Positions 28,728-37,859 of a stretch of DNA of 64,000 bases are shown one piece after another. A program made the translations under genes and the position numbers. The stretch's first letter is position 1; every line of letters begins with the position of its first letter. The stretch is from positions 716,001-780,000 of the forward strand of contig NZ_AP022321.1 in the NCBI RefSeq assembly GCF_013393365.1, in the 5' to 3' direction. The notes beneath the pieces were generated by a model, which ran no database searches, had not been told where the DNA came from, and was given only the letters and a program-made list of their open reading frames with translations. The DNA is from Veillonella nakazawae (GTDB taxonomy: Bacteria > Bacillota > Negativicutes > Veillonellales > Veillonellaceae).

Positions 28728-29024
28728 ATGGTTGACCAAAACTTTGAAGGTGAAGTGTATTATTTAGAATTCGAAGACGAAAACGGCAATAAACAATACT
28801 TCACAGAAGATGTTGTTCTAAACCATGAAGGTCGTGAGTATGCAGTTCTTGTACATGTACAAGACGAAGAGGCAGACCACGAAGGTCAAGATGACACATA
28901 CATGATCTTGGCTAGCATCGAAAAAAATGAAGAAGGCGTAGAAGTATACGTACCTTTAGATGAAGAAGATGAAGTTTTTGAGACTCTAGTAAAATTGTAT
29001 GAAGAAATGGAAGATGGCGAGTAG
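28728..29024 (+). CDS. DUF1292 family protein (YrzB-like)
   Basis: A 98-residue very acidic protein (YYLEFEDENGNKQYFTEDVV...AVLVHVQDEEADHEGQDDTYMILASIEKNEEG) of the DUF1292/UPF0473 family. It is conserved beside ruvX in Firmicutes; function unknown. A strong AAGGAGGG precedes it, and a terminator follows. Confidence 0.88.
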   Translation: MVDQNFEGEVYYLEFEDENGNKQYFTEDVVLNHEGREYAVLVHVQDEEADHEGQDDTYMILASIEKNEEGVEVYVPLDEEDEVFETLVKLYEEMEDGE

Positions 29025-29042
29025 TTGTTTTCTTTATAAATC

Positions 29043-29080
29043 TAGCGTGTTGTCTTTTGGCAATACGCTATTTTTATTTG
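29043..29080 (+). terminator. Terminator after the DUF1292 gene
   Basis: A 10-bp stem TAGCGTGTTG / CAATACGCTA (one G-T pair) with an 8-base loop, then TTTTTATTTG. Confidence 0.85.
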
Positions 29081-29142
29081 TTATATATTAAGATGCCCAT
29101 AATATGATAATGTCCTTTTATATAGGGGAAATATGGACTTTA

Positions 29143-29151
29143 TGGTATAAT
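29143..29151 (+). promoter_or_regulatory. Extended -10 promoter of mltG
   Basis: TGGTATAAT, i.e. TGn directly before consensus TATAAT (29146-29151), 44 bases ahead of the mltG start. Confidence 0.5.
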
Positions 29152-29194
29152 AAGATGATAAATACTGTTATGTTACAGAAAGGAACTCAACGTC

Positions 29195-30601
29195 GTGAGA
29201 AAAGCCTTAAGATATATTTTAATCCTTATTATTGTAGGCGTATTAATCATCGCAGGTGGTTTGGGAGCGATTTATTTAGTGCCAAATACCTTTGCGCAAG
29301 ATGATGGTACACAGGTACTTGTCATCGAAAAGGGGCAGACTGGTACTGAAATTGCAGACATGCTCTATGAACGAGGTCTTATTCGTTCCACACAAGGATT
29401 TAAGCTTTGGTTATATTTGAGCGGTACCAATGATAAACTTCAAACTGGTCACTATCAAATTCCTAACAAGGTAACTGTGCGAGAACTCATTTCTTTATTA
29501 CAAGAAGGTCATGTAGAATCTATTCGTGTTACAATTCCTGAAGGATACACAGTTGGTGATATAGCTATCGTTCTTGAAAAAAATCAAATTATGAAGGCAA
29601 AGGATTTCTTAGCAGAAGCAAAGACCTTTGTACCATATCCATATATGAAAGGTACAAGACCTGCTACATATCCGGTAGAGGGCTTCTTATTCCCAAGTAC
29701 TTATGAAATTCCAGTAGGTGCAACGCCACGTGAAGTGATTCAAATGATGGCTGACGAAATGAATCGTTACCTCACACCGGCTGTGAAGAAACAAATTCAA
29801 GCTCAACACATGAGTATTCATGACTTTGTAACATTGGCATCCATTGTTGAACGTGAATCTTTATTTGATGCAGATCGTCCAACAATTGCAGGGGTATTTA
29901 AAAAACGGTTAGCCCATGGTATTCCATTGCAATCTGATGCGACAATTTCCTATGTACTAGGTTATGCAAAAGAAGATGTAACTATTGGTGATACACAATT
30001 ACAAAGCCCTTACAATACATATGTATCCAAAGGTTTGCCACCTGGTCCAATTGCGAACCCTGGTAAAAAAGCATTAGATGCAGTCTTGCATTCTGAAGAT
30101 ACAGATTATTTATACTTTGTAGCAGATAAAGATGGACATAACCACTTCTCTAAAACATATGAAGAACATTTGGCGGAAGTTCATAAAATCTATGGTAATG
30201 ATACGGCTACATCCTCTAATACAGAGGCCGCAGTACAAGCTGGTCCTAACTATGACGTGGCCGTGGCAACGACAGAGCCTAACTACAATTACAGCTCTGA
30301 AGAAGCGGTGGAAGCAGATTCTCAATATGTTAATGTGGAACCTACGTACAAATATACACCAACAACGGTTCCAGCTGCTGAAATTCCAGCACCAACACCA
30401 GCTCCACAAGCACCAGCTCAATCTGCACCAGCAACTCAATCATCTAGCTCTAACTCTTATGTGCCGACTACAACACCTGCTCCAGAATCTATGCAAAATG
30501 TTGTACCAAGTACACAACAAGTACCTCATATTGAAGTAAAGCCAGCTGAATCTGTGGATCGTTCTACGTTGGTAGTTCCTAGTGGTAATAGCAATAAATA
30601 A
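29195..30601 (+). CDS. mltG: Endolytic murein transglycosylase MltG
   Basis: A 468-residue YceG-family enzyme that cuts nascent glycan strands in the inner membrane. The GTG start at 29195 follows AAAGGAACT. An N-terminal transmembrane helix (about 5-28) is followed by a LysM-like region and the catalytic domain with PVEGFLFPSTYEI and the catalytic glutamate in LASIVERES. The last 120 or so residues are an Ala/Pro/Thr/Ser-rich tail not seen in typical MltG. It begins an operon with trmR and trhP, the yrrL-yrrM-yrrO order of Bacillus. Confidence 0.92.
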   Translation: MRKALRYILILIIVGVLIIAGGLGAIYLVPNTFAQDDGTQVLVIEKGQTGTEIADMLYERGLIRSTQGFKLWLYLSGTNDKLQTGHYQIPNKVTVRELISLLQEGHVESIRVTIPEGYTVGDIAIVLEKNQIMKAKDFLAEAKTFVPYPYMKGTRPATYPVEGFLFPSTYEIPVGATPREVIQMMADEMNRYLTPAVKKQIQAQHMSIHDFVTLASIVERESLFDADRPTIAGVFKKRLAHGIPLQSDATISYVLGYAKEDVTIGDTQLQSPYNTYVSKGLPPGPIANPGKKALDAVLHSEDTDYLYFVADKDGHNHFSKTYEEHLAEVHKIYGNDTATSSNTEAAVQAGPNYDVAVATTEPNYNYSSEEAVEADSQYVNVEPTYKYTPTTVPAAEIPAPTPAPQAPAQSAPATQSSSSNSYVPTTTPAPESMQNVVPSTQQVPHIEVKPAESVDRSTLVVPSGNSNK

Positions 30602-30624
30602 TGTAGGAGATTGAATCTACTTTC

Positions 30625-31233
30625 ATGACATTAAATGATATTTTAAATGAACAGCGTATTTACGCGATGATTAATGATGTACCGATTCTACGAGAATCTG
30701 AGGTTCATCTCTTTGAAGAATTAATAGGTTTGTACCGGCCCACCTCTGTGTTAGAGGTGGGCACCGCCATTGGTTACTCTGCTTTGTTGATGGCTCCGCT
30801 ACTCGATAAAGAGGAGGGACATATTACATCTATTGAACTAGATGATGTGCGTCACGAAATGGCGAAATATTATATTAACCAATCTGATTATGCCGATACA
30901 ATTATATTGCTGAAAGGCGATGCGTCTCAAGTCTTAACGGAACTCACCGGTGAATATGATCTAGTATTTTTAGATGGTCCCAAAGGACAATATCTTAAAC
31001 AATTAGAACTCATTTTGCCTCATGTGAAAGAAGGAGGCGTTATCCTTGCAGACAATGTACTTTTTAGAGGCTATGTAAGAGGCGATAAGGAGCCGCCAAA
31101 ACGGTTTAAGACTATCGTAAAACGGTTAAAGGAATACTTAACGTATGTTGAAAATAAAGAATTGTTTAACACCACCATCTATCCAATGGGTGATGGTATG
31201 AGTGTGAGTGTGTGGAAAGGGCACAACAAATAA
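30625..31233 (+). CDS. trmR: O-methyltransferase, probable TrmR
   Basis: A 202-residue class I SAM methyltransferase of the YrrM family (SVLEVGTAIGYSALLMAPLL, ITSIELDD, YDLVFLDGPKGQYLKQLE, VILADNVLFRGYV). In Bacillus TrmR methylates 5-hydroxyuridine at tRNA position 34. The next gene is the hydroxylase partner TrhP, and the two overlap by one base, supporting this reading. The catalytic pair itself is inferred from context. Confidence 0.85.
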   Translation: MTLNDILNEQRIYAMINDVPILRESEVHLFEELIGLYRPTSVLEVGTAIGYSALLMAPLLDKEEGHITSIELDDVRHEMAKYYINQSDYADTIILLKGDASQVLTELTGEYDLVFLDGPKGQYLKQLELILPHVKEGGVILADNVLFRGYVRGDKEPPKRFKTIVKRLKEYLTYVENKELFNTTIYPMGDGMSVSVWKGHNK

Positions 31234-32474
31234 TGGCAGAACATTTTATGGAATTGCTTTGTCCAGCCGGTAATATGGACAAGCTTAAAATGGCGATTCG
31301 CTATGGTGCGGATGCTGTATATTGTGCAGGCAAACGTTTTGGCTTGCGCGCAGGTAACTCTAATTTCTCCGACGAGGAATTAAAGGAAGCTGTAGAATTC
31401 GTACATGCTCATGGTAAAAAACTCCATGTTACATGTAATATCATTCCTCATAATGAGGACTTTGAAGGTTTAGAGGACTATTTGAAATTCCTTGAAAGCA
31501 TCGGCGTTGATGCAATCATCGTAGCCGATATGGGTATCTTTAGCCTTGCTAAACGCGTGGCTCCAGGCCTTGAGCTTCACGTAAGTACACAAGCATCTAC
31601 AACAAACTGGCATACAGTGCAAATGTGGAAAGAACTGGGGGCTACACGCGTCGTAGCGGCTCGCGAAGTATCCTTAGCAGACCTTAAAGAAATGAAGGAT
31701 AATGTAGATATCGAAATCGAATCCTTCGTACATGGTTCCATGTGTATTTCTTACTCTGGTCGTTGCCTTTTGTCTAACTACATGACAGGCAACCGTGATG
31801 CGAACCGCGGTCAATGTTCTCAATCTTGCCGTTGGAAATATTCCCTTGTTGAATCCAACCGACCTGGTGAATATTATCCAATTGAAGAAGATGAGCATGG
31901 CACATATATCTTTAACTCTAAAGACTTGTGCTTGATTCACCGCATTCCTGATTTATATGAAGCTGGTATTGATAGCCTTAAAATTGAAGGACGTATGAAA
32001 TCCGTTCACTATTGTGCAACAGTAGCAAAGGTATATCGTACAGCTATCGATACTTATCTTAAAGAAGGTAAAGATTGGTATGTTCGTCCAGAATGGATTG
32101 CAGAATTAGAAAAAATTTCTCACCGTCCATATACTGATGGCTTTGCAGAAGGTCGTCCTGATGAAACAGCTCAAAACTATGGTAAATCTACCAATACACA
32201 AAGCCATGACTTCATCGGTTTAGTTATGGGCTACAACGAAGAAGAAAAATACGTTGATCTTGAACAACGTAATAACTTCAAGGTAGGAGATAAAGTAGAA
32301 TTCTGCCAACCTAAAGGGGACCTTGTGGAAACTGTAATTGAAAAAATGACAGACGAAGATGGTAACCCAATCGACGTAGCGCCTCATGCGCAAATGAAAG
32401 TGCGTATCTACATGGATACACCACTTGAGCCATATTCTATGATGCGCCGTGAGTGCAAACTAAAAGAAGCTTAG
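31233..32474 (+). CDS. trhP: U32 family protein, probable tRNA uridine hydroxylase TrhP
   Basis: A protein of about 413 residues of peptidase family U32. The signature GSMCISYSGRCLLSNYMTG is followed by NRGQCSQSCRWKY, which supplies cysteines for a cluster. TrhP proteins, despite the peptidase name, make 5-hydroxyuridine at tRNA wobble positions from prephenate. I start at the ATG at 31233, overlapping the trmR stop; an in-frame GTG at 31212 lies before the AAAGGG site. Confidence 0.87.
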   Translation: MAEHFMELLCPAGNMDKLKMAIRYGADAVYCAGKRFGLRAGNSNFSDEELKEAVEFVHAHGKKLHVTCNIIPHNEDFEGLEDYLKFLESIGVDAIIVADMGIFSLAKRVAPGLELHVSTQASTTNWHTVQMWKELGATRVVAAREVSLADLKEMKDNVDIEIESFVHGSMCISYSGRCLLSNYMTGNRDANRGQCSQSCRWKYSLVESNRPGEYYPIEEDEHGTYIFNSKDLCLIHRIPDLYEAGIDSLKIEGRMKSVHYCATVAKVYRTAIDTYLKEGKDWYVRPEWIAELEKISHRPYTDGFAEGRPDETAQNYGKSTNTQSHDFIGLVMGYNEEEKYVDLEQRNNFKVGDKVEFCQPKGDLVETVIEKMTDEDGNPIDVAPHAQMKVRIYMDTPLEPYSMMRRECKLKEA

Positions 32475-32570
32475 TAGGTAGTATATTAACGACAAACATA
32501 TCTAATGGATGCCTATACTAGAGACATGTATAGCATTTACATTTTATAGTAATGATGTGTAGGAGGACTT

Positions 32571-32846
32571 ATGAGTGGTACATCTTTAGAACCGAGTAAA
32601 TCTATCGGTGCATTTACTGATGTACCAGATTTAGCAACCTCTGGGGAAGAGGCGTATGTGTACTTTCATCTTGAACCGAAGCATACGAACTATATCAATC
32701 GCATCATTGAAGGCTATGAATACTTAGGGGTTATGACATCTATTGATGTAAATGGACGTTGTATGCTAAGGTGTACACCTTCAATACGGCCCTTGGCTAT
32801 TGAATTATTAAGTAGTCTATCGGATTATGTCACTATCGAGGATTAA
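32571..32846 (+). CDS. DUF4911 domain-containing protein
   Basis: A 91-residue protein with the DUF4911 pattern (YVYFHLEPKHTNYINRIIEGYEYLGVMTSIDVNGRCMLRCTP). Function unknown. The family is often found near U32 genes in Clostridia and Negativicutes, as here. AGGAGG precedes the ATG. Confidence 0.75.
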   Translation: MSGTSLEPSKSIGAFTDVPDLATSGEEAYVYFHLEPKHTNYINRIIEGYEYLGVMTSIDVNGRCMLRCTPSIRPLAIELLSSLSDYVTIED

Positions 32847-32907
32847 TATAATATTTTTATAATTACATCAAACTGTTTAGACCTAGTAGAGAAATGAGAG
32901 TATATCT

Positions 32908-33897
32908 ATGAAACAATCTATGTTGAAACGTGCATTATTAACAGCTTGCCTTAGTGTTTCTATGGCGGGCGTAGCTATGGCGGGCCCAGTAGGTCCAGTT
33001 GTCATTCCTCAAGCAGGGGATGTAGTAGTTATCAATCATGGTCCTGATATGACCTTCACTGGCAATATTAACTTTGATGTGGAAAGCCAAACTAATAACA
33101 ACTTACAAATTGGTTCCTCTGTGATTCCTAATGTTGTATATGGTGCAGCGTTCAATAAAACTGGTGCGCCAGATACAATTATCCCAGCTCAAACTTACGT
33201 GTATGTAGGCACAAAAGATGGGGCGAATGCTTTCACTGAGGCTAGCGATGCTGACAAAAAAGGTGCTAACTGGAATGTAGAAACCTTGAAAAAAACTAAA
33301 TCTGGTGACGTGCAATTGGCAAGCCGTGGCATTCCTGAAAAGCCATTGGCAAATCAAGTAGCAACTATTAAAGATTCCATTATGCTTAGCGCCGTAGACC
33401 TCAGTACAACAGAGGTAGGCCGAAACAGCAAGGGCGTTCTATACATGACTGTTCCTAAAGAATTAAAATTGACTGCTGACACAGGTATTCCTGAAGATGT
33501 GCGCGAAACAATGCCAGCTATGTTCCGTGGTAAAATGGGTGATTCCCTCATGGTGAATCTCATGCCTTTAAATGAAGAGGAAAAACAACAATTAGCGACA
33601 AACCCACATAATGCAAATACAATCGTATTCAACCGTGGTATGAGCATGGCAAAAATGATTGGTTCCTCTGCACGTACAAGTAAAGTGTACACATATATGA
33701 AGGATCATTATTTGAACCTCGTTATCGTAGCAAAAGATTACGACGATAACGGTGCTCGTGGTAGTGGTGTTATGATGGTTTCTAAACAAGATAATTCTAA
33801 CGATGTACTCTTAATATTATACAAAGGACCAGACCTTTCCAATAGCAAATTGGAAAAAGTAATTGGCGCTATGTTATCTACAAACTTCAAACGCTAA
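32908..33897 (+). CDS. Secreted protein of unknown function
   Basis: A 329-residue protein with a clear signal peptide (MKQSMLKRALLTACLSVSMAGVAMA). I do not recognise the family. The mature part is moderately polar with no cysteines, predicted beta-rich early on (DMTFTGNINFDVESQTNNNLQIGSS). The C-terminal half (SKVYTYMKDHYLNLVIVAKDYDD) could be a small alpha/beta domain. It is probably periplasmic. It stands alone before a compound hairpin. Confidence 0.7.
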   Translation: MKQSMLKRALLTACLSVSMAGVAMAGPVGPVVIPQAGDVVVINHGPDMTFTGNINFDVESQTNNNLQIGSSVIPNVVYGAAFNKTGAPDTIIPAQTYVYVGTKDGANAFTEASDADKKGANWNVETLKKTKSGDVQLASRGIPEKPLANQVATIKDSIMLSAVDLSTTEVGRNSKGVLYMTVPKELKLTADTGIPEDVRETMPAMFRGKMGDSLMVNLMPLNEEEKQQLATNPHNANTIVFNRGMSMAKMIGSSARTSKVYTYMKDHYLNLVIVAKDYDDNGARGSGVMMVSKQDNSNDVLLILYKGPDLSNSKLEKVIGAMLSTNFKR

Positions 33898-33965
33898 TAA
33901 TCTAGTCTATGTACAATGTGCTATAGTACAGCCACATTAGTTAGCGTATATATGATAATCTTAAT

Positions 33966-34048
33966 AAACGGCTTGAGTTTCATATGTACCCCCTTTTAAT
34001 GGACAACCCGTAATGGGGGTACATATCAGTTATATTGGGCCGTTTTTA
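33966..34048 (+). terminator. Nested double-stem terminator-like element
   Basis: An outer stem AAACGGC / GCCGTTT (33966-33972 with 34039-34045) encloses a perfect 12-bp inner stem ATATGTACCCCC / GGGGGTACATAT (33982-33993 with 34015-34026) with a 21-base loop. The outer 3' arm runs into TTTTTATA. It probably terminates the preceding gene, but the architecture is more elaborate than that requires. Confidence 0.6.
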
Positions 34049-34111
34049 TATGATGTGTTTGAAGGCGTTTCTTTAATTTATAGAATTTATGAAATTTACT
34101 ATTGAACCGTA

Positions 34112-34140
34112 TTGAATTTTTTAATTCTCTATGATACTAT
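34112..34140 (+). promoter_or_regulatory. Promoter of the thrS T-box transcript
   Basis: TTGAAT (34112-34117) and TACTAT (34135-34140) at 17-bp spacing, immediately before the T-box leader. Confidence 0.6.
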
Positions 34141-34149
34141 AATCTAGTA

Positions 34150-34404
34150 AAAGTTATGCAAAGGACATGATTCTCATATCCCTGTGTACCAGAGAGAGGC
34201 AGATGCTGGAAATGCCTTACACATATATTAGAGTTACCCCCTTTAAACTGATTTGTCGAACCTAAGTAGGCAAATACGGCCGCCACCGTTATCGGGCTTA
34301 ATGAAGTGAATTACTATACATATATATTTGTATAGGTAGTTAACTAGGGTGGAACCGCGAATGATCTTCGTCCCTTGTTTGTAGGGATAGAGGGTCTTTT
34401 TTTA
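34150..34404 (+). promoter_or_regulatory. T-box leader (threonine)
   Basis: tRNA-sensing attenuator. The T-box AGGGTGGAACCGCG is exact at 34346-34359. A competing terminator follows (GATCTTCGTCCC, 34363-34374, with GGGATAGAGGGTC, 34384-34396, then a T7 run). Stem I features are recognisable from about 34155. A likely specifier is ACC at 34236-34238, a threonine codon, in GAGTTACCCC. Uncharged tRNA-Thr would favour read-through into thrS. Confidence 0.93.
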
Positions 34405-34450
34405 TTACCAAAATCCAACTATCCTAGTTTATAAATTGGAGGAAAGAAAA

Positions 34451-36361
34451 ATGGCAGATGTAAAAATCATTTTACCTGATGGTAGTGCAAAGGAATACGC
34501 TGCTGGCACTACTCTTGGGGAAGCAGTAAAACAATTATCTAACAGCTTGGCTAAAAAAGTACTAGCTGCTAATGTAAATGGTGAATTAACAGACCTTCGG
34601 GAAGAATTAGTCGACGGTTCTGAAGTAGCGTTCTTAACATTCGAAGAAGATGGTGGTAAACATACTTTGCGCCACACAGCTTCTCATATTTTGGCTCAAG
34701 CGGTTAAACGCTTATGGCCTGAAGCTAAATTGGCTATCGGTCCTGCTATCGATAAAGGTTTCTACTATGATATCGATATGGAACATACTTTGACTCCTGA
34801 AGATTTAGGCAAAATCGAAAAGGAAATGAGCCGTATTGTGAAAGAAAACTTGCCTATCACTAAATCTGTAATGTCTCGTCAAGAAGCTATCGAGTTCTTC
34901 AAATCTAAAAATGAAGACTACAAGGTAGAATTAATTGAAGATCTTCCTGAAGATGCTGTTATCTCTTGCTATGCGCAAGGCGATTTCATCGATCTTTGTG
35001 CAGGCCCTCACGTGGCATCCACTGGTAAGGTAAAAGCTTTCAAATTACAAAGTATTGCAGGTGCATACTGGCGCGGCGATGAAAAGAACAAAATGTTGCA
35101 ACGTATTTACGGTACAGCATTTGAAAAGAAAGAAGAACTAGATGCATACCTTCATATGCTTGAAGAAGCGGCTAAACGGGACCACCGTAAACTTGGTAAA
35201 GAACTTGGTTTGTTCGTTATCAAAGAAGAAGGTCCTGGCTTCCCATTCTTCTTGCCAAAAGGTATGGCTCTTCGTAACGAATTAGAAAACTTCTGGCGCG
35301 AAGTACATCATGATTTCGAATATGATGAAATCCGCACACCAATCATCTTGAATAAACAATTGTGGGAAACATCTGGTCACTGGGAACATTACCGTGAAAA
35401 TATGTATACTACAATCATTGATGACGAAGAATATGCAATTAAACCTATGAACTGCCCAGGCGGTATCTTGGTTTACCAAAACGAAATGCATTCCTACCGT
35501 GACTTGCCACTTCGTTATGCAGAACTTGGCCTAGTTCATCGTCATGAATTATCTGGCGCACTACACGGCTTATTCCGCGTTCGTGCTTTCACACAAGACG
35601 ATGCGCACGTATTTATGTTGCCTGAACAAATGCAATCCGAATTGATGAAAGTTATCGAATTGTTCGATCGTATCTATAGCCAATTCGGTTTGAAATACCA
35701 TGTTGAATTGTCTACTAAACCAGATAATGCAATGGGTGATGATGCAATTTGGGAAGCAGCTACAGAAGCATTGCGTAACGCTATCGAAGCAAAAGGCATC
35801 GATTATGTTATCAACCCTGGCGACGGCGCATTCTACGGCCCTAAACTTGACTACCATATCGAAGATTCCTTGGGACGTACATGGCAATGTGGTACTATCC
35901 AATTGGATATGAACTTGCCTGAACGCTTCAACGTAGAATATATCGGTGAAGATGGTCAAAAACATCGTACTATCATGATTCACCGTGCATGCTTTGGCTC
36001 TATGGAACGTTTTATCGGTATCTTGACTGAACACTATGCTGGTGCATTCCCAACTTGGATGGCACCTGTTCAAGTGAAAGTATTACCTATCTCCGAAAAA
36101 CACGTGGAATACGCTAACCAATTGGCAAAACAAATGCGCCATGACTACGTTCGCGTAGAAGTAGACGATCGCAACGAAAAAATTGGTTACAAAATTCGCC
36201 AAGCACAAATGGAAAAAGTTCCATACATGCTCGTTGTTGGCGATAAAGAAATGGAAGATAATTCCGTTAACGTACGTAAACACGGCGGCGACGAATTAGG
36301 TACAGTTCCATTTGACGAATTCTTCAACTCCATTAAAATTGAAATTAAAGAACGCAACTAA
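34451..36361 (+). CDS. thrS: Threonyl-tRNA synthetase
   Basis: A full-length ThrRS of about 636 residues. A TGS domain at the N-terminus is followed by the editing domain with HTASHILAQAVKRLWPEA and CAGPHVASTGKVKAF. The class II core has GFPFFLPKGMALRNELENFWRE, KPMNCPGGILVYQ and MIHRACFGSMERF, and an anticodon-binding domain ends the protein. The ATG at 34451 follows GGAGGAAAG. Regulated by the upstream T-box. Confidence 0.98.
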   Translation: MADVKIILPDGSAKEYAAGTTLGEAVKQLSNSLAKKVLAANVNGELTDLREELVDGSEVAFLTFEEDGGKHTLRHTASHILAQAVKRLWPEAKLAIGPAIDKGFYYDIDMEHTLTPEDLGKIEKEMSRIVKENLPITKSVMSRQEAIEFFKSKNEDYKVELIEDLPEDAVISCYAQGDFIDLCAGPHVASTGKVKAFKLQSIAGAYWRGDEKNKMLQRIYGTAFEKKEELDAYLHMLEEAAKRDHRKLGKELGLFVIKEEGPGFPFFLPKGMALRNELENFWREVHHDFEYDEIRTPIILNKQLWETSGHWEHYRENMYTTIIDDEEYAIKPMNCPGGILVYQNEMHSYRDLPLRYAELGLVHRHELSGALHGLFRVRAFTQDDAHVFMLPEQMQSELMKVIELFDRIYSQFGLKYHVELSTKPDNAMGDDAIWEAATEALRNAIEAKGIDYVINPGDGAFYGPKLDYHIEDSLGRTWQCGTIQLDMNLPERFNVEYIGEDGQKHRTIMIHRACFGSMERFIGILTEHYAGAFPTWMAPVQVKVLPISEKHVEYANQLAKQMRHDYVRVEVDDRNEKIGYKIRQAQMEKVPYMLVVGDKEMEDNSVNVRKHGGDELGTVPFDEFFNSIKIEIKERN

Positions 36362-36373
36362 TTGACTATTATG

Positions 36374-36410
36374 ACTCATCCATCAATATTACCGATGGAT
36401 GAGTTGTCAT
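36374..36410 (+). terminator. Terminator after thrS
   Basis: A perfect 11-bp stem ACTCATCCATC / GATGGATGAGT with a 9-base loop; the following T-run is weak (TGTCATGTTT). Confidence 0.65.
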
Positions 36411-36577
36411 GTTTGAAATTGTTATAATCTAATTTCTTATATGCATCAAAATAAACAGATATAAATTTAGCCTCCATATACTAAAGCCTTTCATTAGACT
36501 TAAGTCTAGGCGTTGGCCATTTGTATAGTGGGGACTATCTCTTTAATTGTTACCTGTGAGTAGCGAAAGGAAATAGT

Positions 36578-37783
36578 ATGAAAGAAGTAAATTCATATGG
36601 CTGGAAAGCCGTTATTGGTTCCTCCATTGGTTATGCTATGGATGGTTTTGATCTCTTGATTTTAGGCTTTATGTTGACCTTAATCTCTGGAGATTTAGGC
36701 TTGACCACTGGTCAAGCAGGTTCTTTGGTTACGTGGACCTTGGTTGGTGCCGTACTTGGTGGTTTCATCTTCGGTACCTTGTCAGATAAATTTGGTCGCG
36801 TTCGCGTATTGACTTGGACTATCGTGCTATTTGCGGTATTTACTGGCCTCTGTGCTTTTGCTCAAGGCTATTGGGATCTTCTTATCTACCGTACAATAGC
36901 AGGTATTGGTTTAGGTGGTGAATTTGGTATTGGTATGGCACTCGCTGCTGAAGCTTGGCCTGCTCAACATCGTGCAAAAGCGACAAGTTATGTTGCTCTT
37001 GGTTGGCAATTAGGCGTGTTGGCTGCTGCTTTGTTAACACCATTACTCATTCCTTTCATTGGATGGCGTGGTATGTTTATGGTTGGCATTATTCCAGCAC
37101 TAGTTGCTTGGGTATTCCGTGCGAAACTACATGAACCAGAAATCTTTGTACAAAGTAAAGAAGATAAAGAGCATTCACATACAAACTCTTTCAAGTTATT
37201 AGTAAAAGATGTAAGAACTACAAAGACATCTATTGGTGTTGCTATTTTAACATCTGTTCAAAACTTTGGTTATTACGGTATTATGATTTGGTTACCTAAT
37301 TTCTTAAGTAAGCAATTAGGTTTCTCTCTAACAAAATCTGGTTTGTGGACAGCAGTTACTGTTTGTGGCATGATGGTAGGTATTTGGTTATTTGGACGCT
37401 TAGCCGATAAAATAGGTCGTAAACCTACATTCATCCTATTCCAAGTATGTGCTGTAGCATCTATTTTAATCTACTCTCAACTATCTGATCCAACAGCCAT
37501 GTTATTTGCCGGTGCTATCTTAGGCGCCTCTGTAAATGGTATGATGGGTGGCTATGGTGCCTTGATGGCAGAAGCCTACCCAACAACTGCCCGTGCAACG
37601 GCTCAAAACGTACTATTTAATATCGGTCGTGCTGTAGGCGGCTTTAGCCCAATGGTAGTAGGCATGATCATCTCTATGTACTCCTACCAAGTAGCAATTG
37701 CATTCCTAGCTATTATCTACGTACTAGATATTCTAGCAACTGTATTCTTAATCCCTGAACTTAAAGGTAAAGAATTAGAATAA
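36578..37783 (+). CDS. MFS metabolite:H+ symporter
   Basis: A 401-residue 12-helix major facilitator. It shows the metabolite:H+ symporter family pattern YAMDGFDLLILGFML in helix 1, the loop 2-3 motif GTLSDKFGRVRVL, GIGLGGEFGIGMALAAEAWP in helix 5 and the second-half loop GRLADKIGRKP. Relatives carry aromatic or small organic acids; the substrate is not readable here. It converges on an anion permease gene, with a shared terminator between them. Confidence 0.85.
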   Translation: MKEVNSYGWKAVIGSSIGYAMDGFDLLILGFMLTLISGDLGLTTGQAGSLVTWTLVGAVLGGFIFGTLSDKFGRVRVLTWTIVLFAVFTGLCAFAQGYWDLLIYRTIAGIGLGGEFGIGMALAAEAWPAQHRAKATSYVALGWQLGVLAAALLTPLLIPFIGWRGMFMVGIIPALVAWVFRAKLHEPEIFVQSKEDKEHSHTNSFKLLVKDVRTTKTSIGVAILTSVQNFGYYGIMIWLPNFLSKQLGFSLTKSGLWTAVTVCGMMVGIWLFGRLADKIGRKPTFILFQVCAVASILIYSQLSDPTAMLFAGAILGASVNGMMGGYGALMAEAYPTTARATAQNVLFNIGRAVGGFSPMVVGMIISMYSYQVAIAFLAIIYVLDILATVFLIPELKGKELE

Positions 37784-37797
37784 TATAGTGAATATCT

Positions 37798-37827
37798 AAA
37801 AGGCTCTGTCTCATGACAGAGCCTTTT
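37798..37827. terminator. Bidirectional terminator between convergent transporters
   Basis: A perfect 13-bp stem AAAAGGCTCTGTC / GACAGAGCCTTTT with loop TCAT; A- and T-runs on both sides let it serve both genes. Confidence 0.9.
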
Positions 37828-37859
37828 GGTTTATATATGATTGTTATGAAAGTACAGTA

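Noticed and set aside
30132..30539. Long + strand frame of 135 codons inside mltG
   Set aside because: It lies in another frame over the low-complexity tail and has composition expected from a shadow of that tail.
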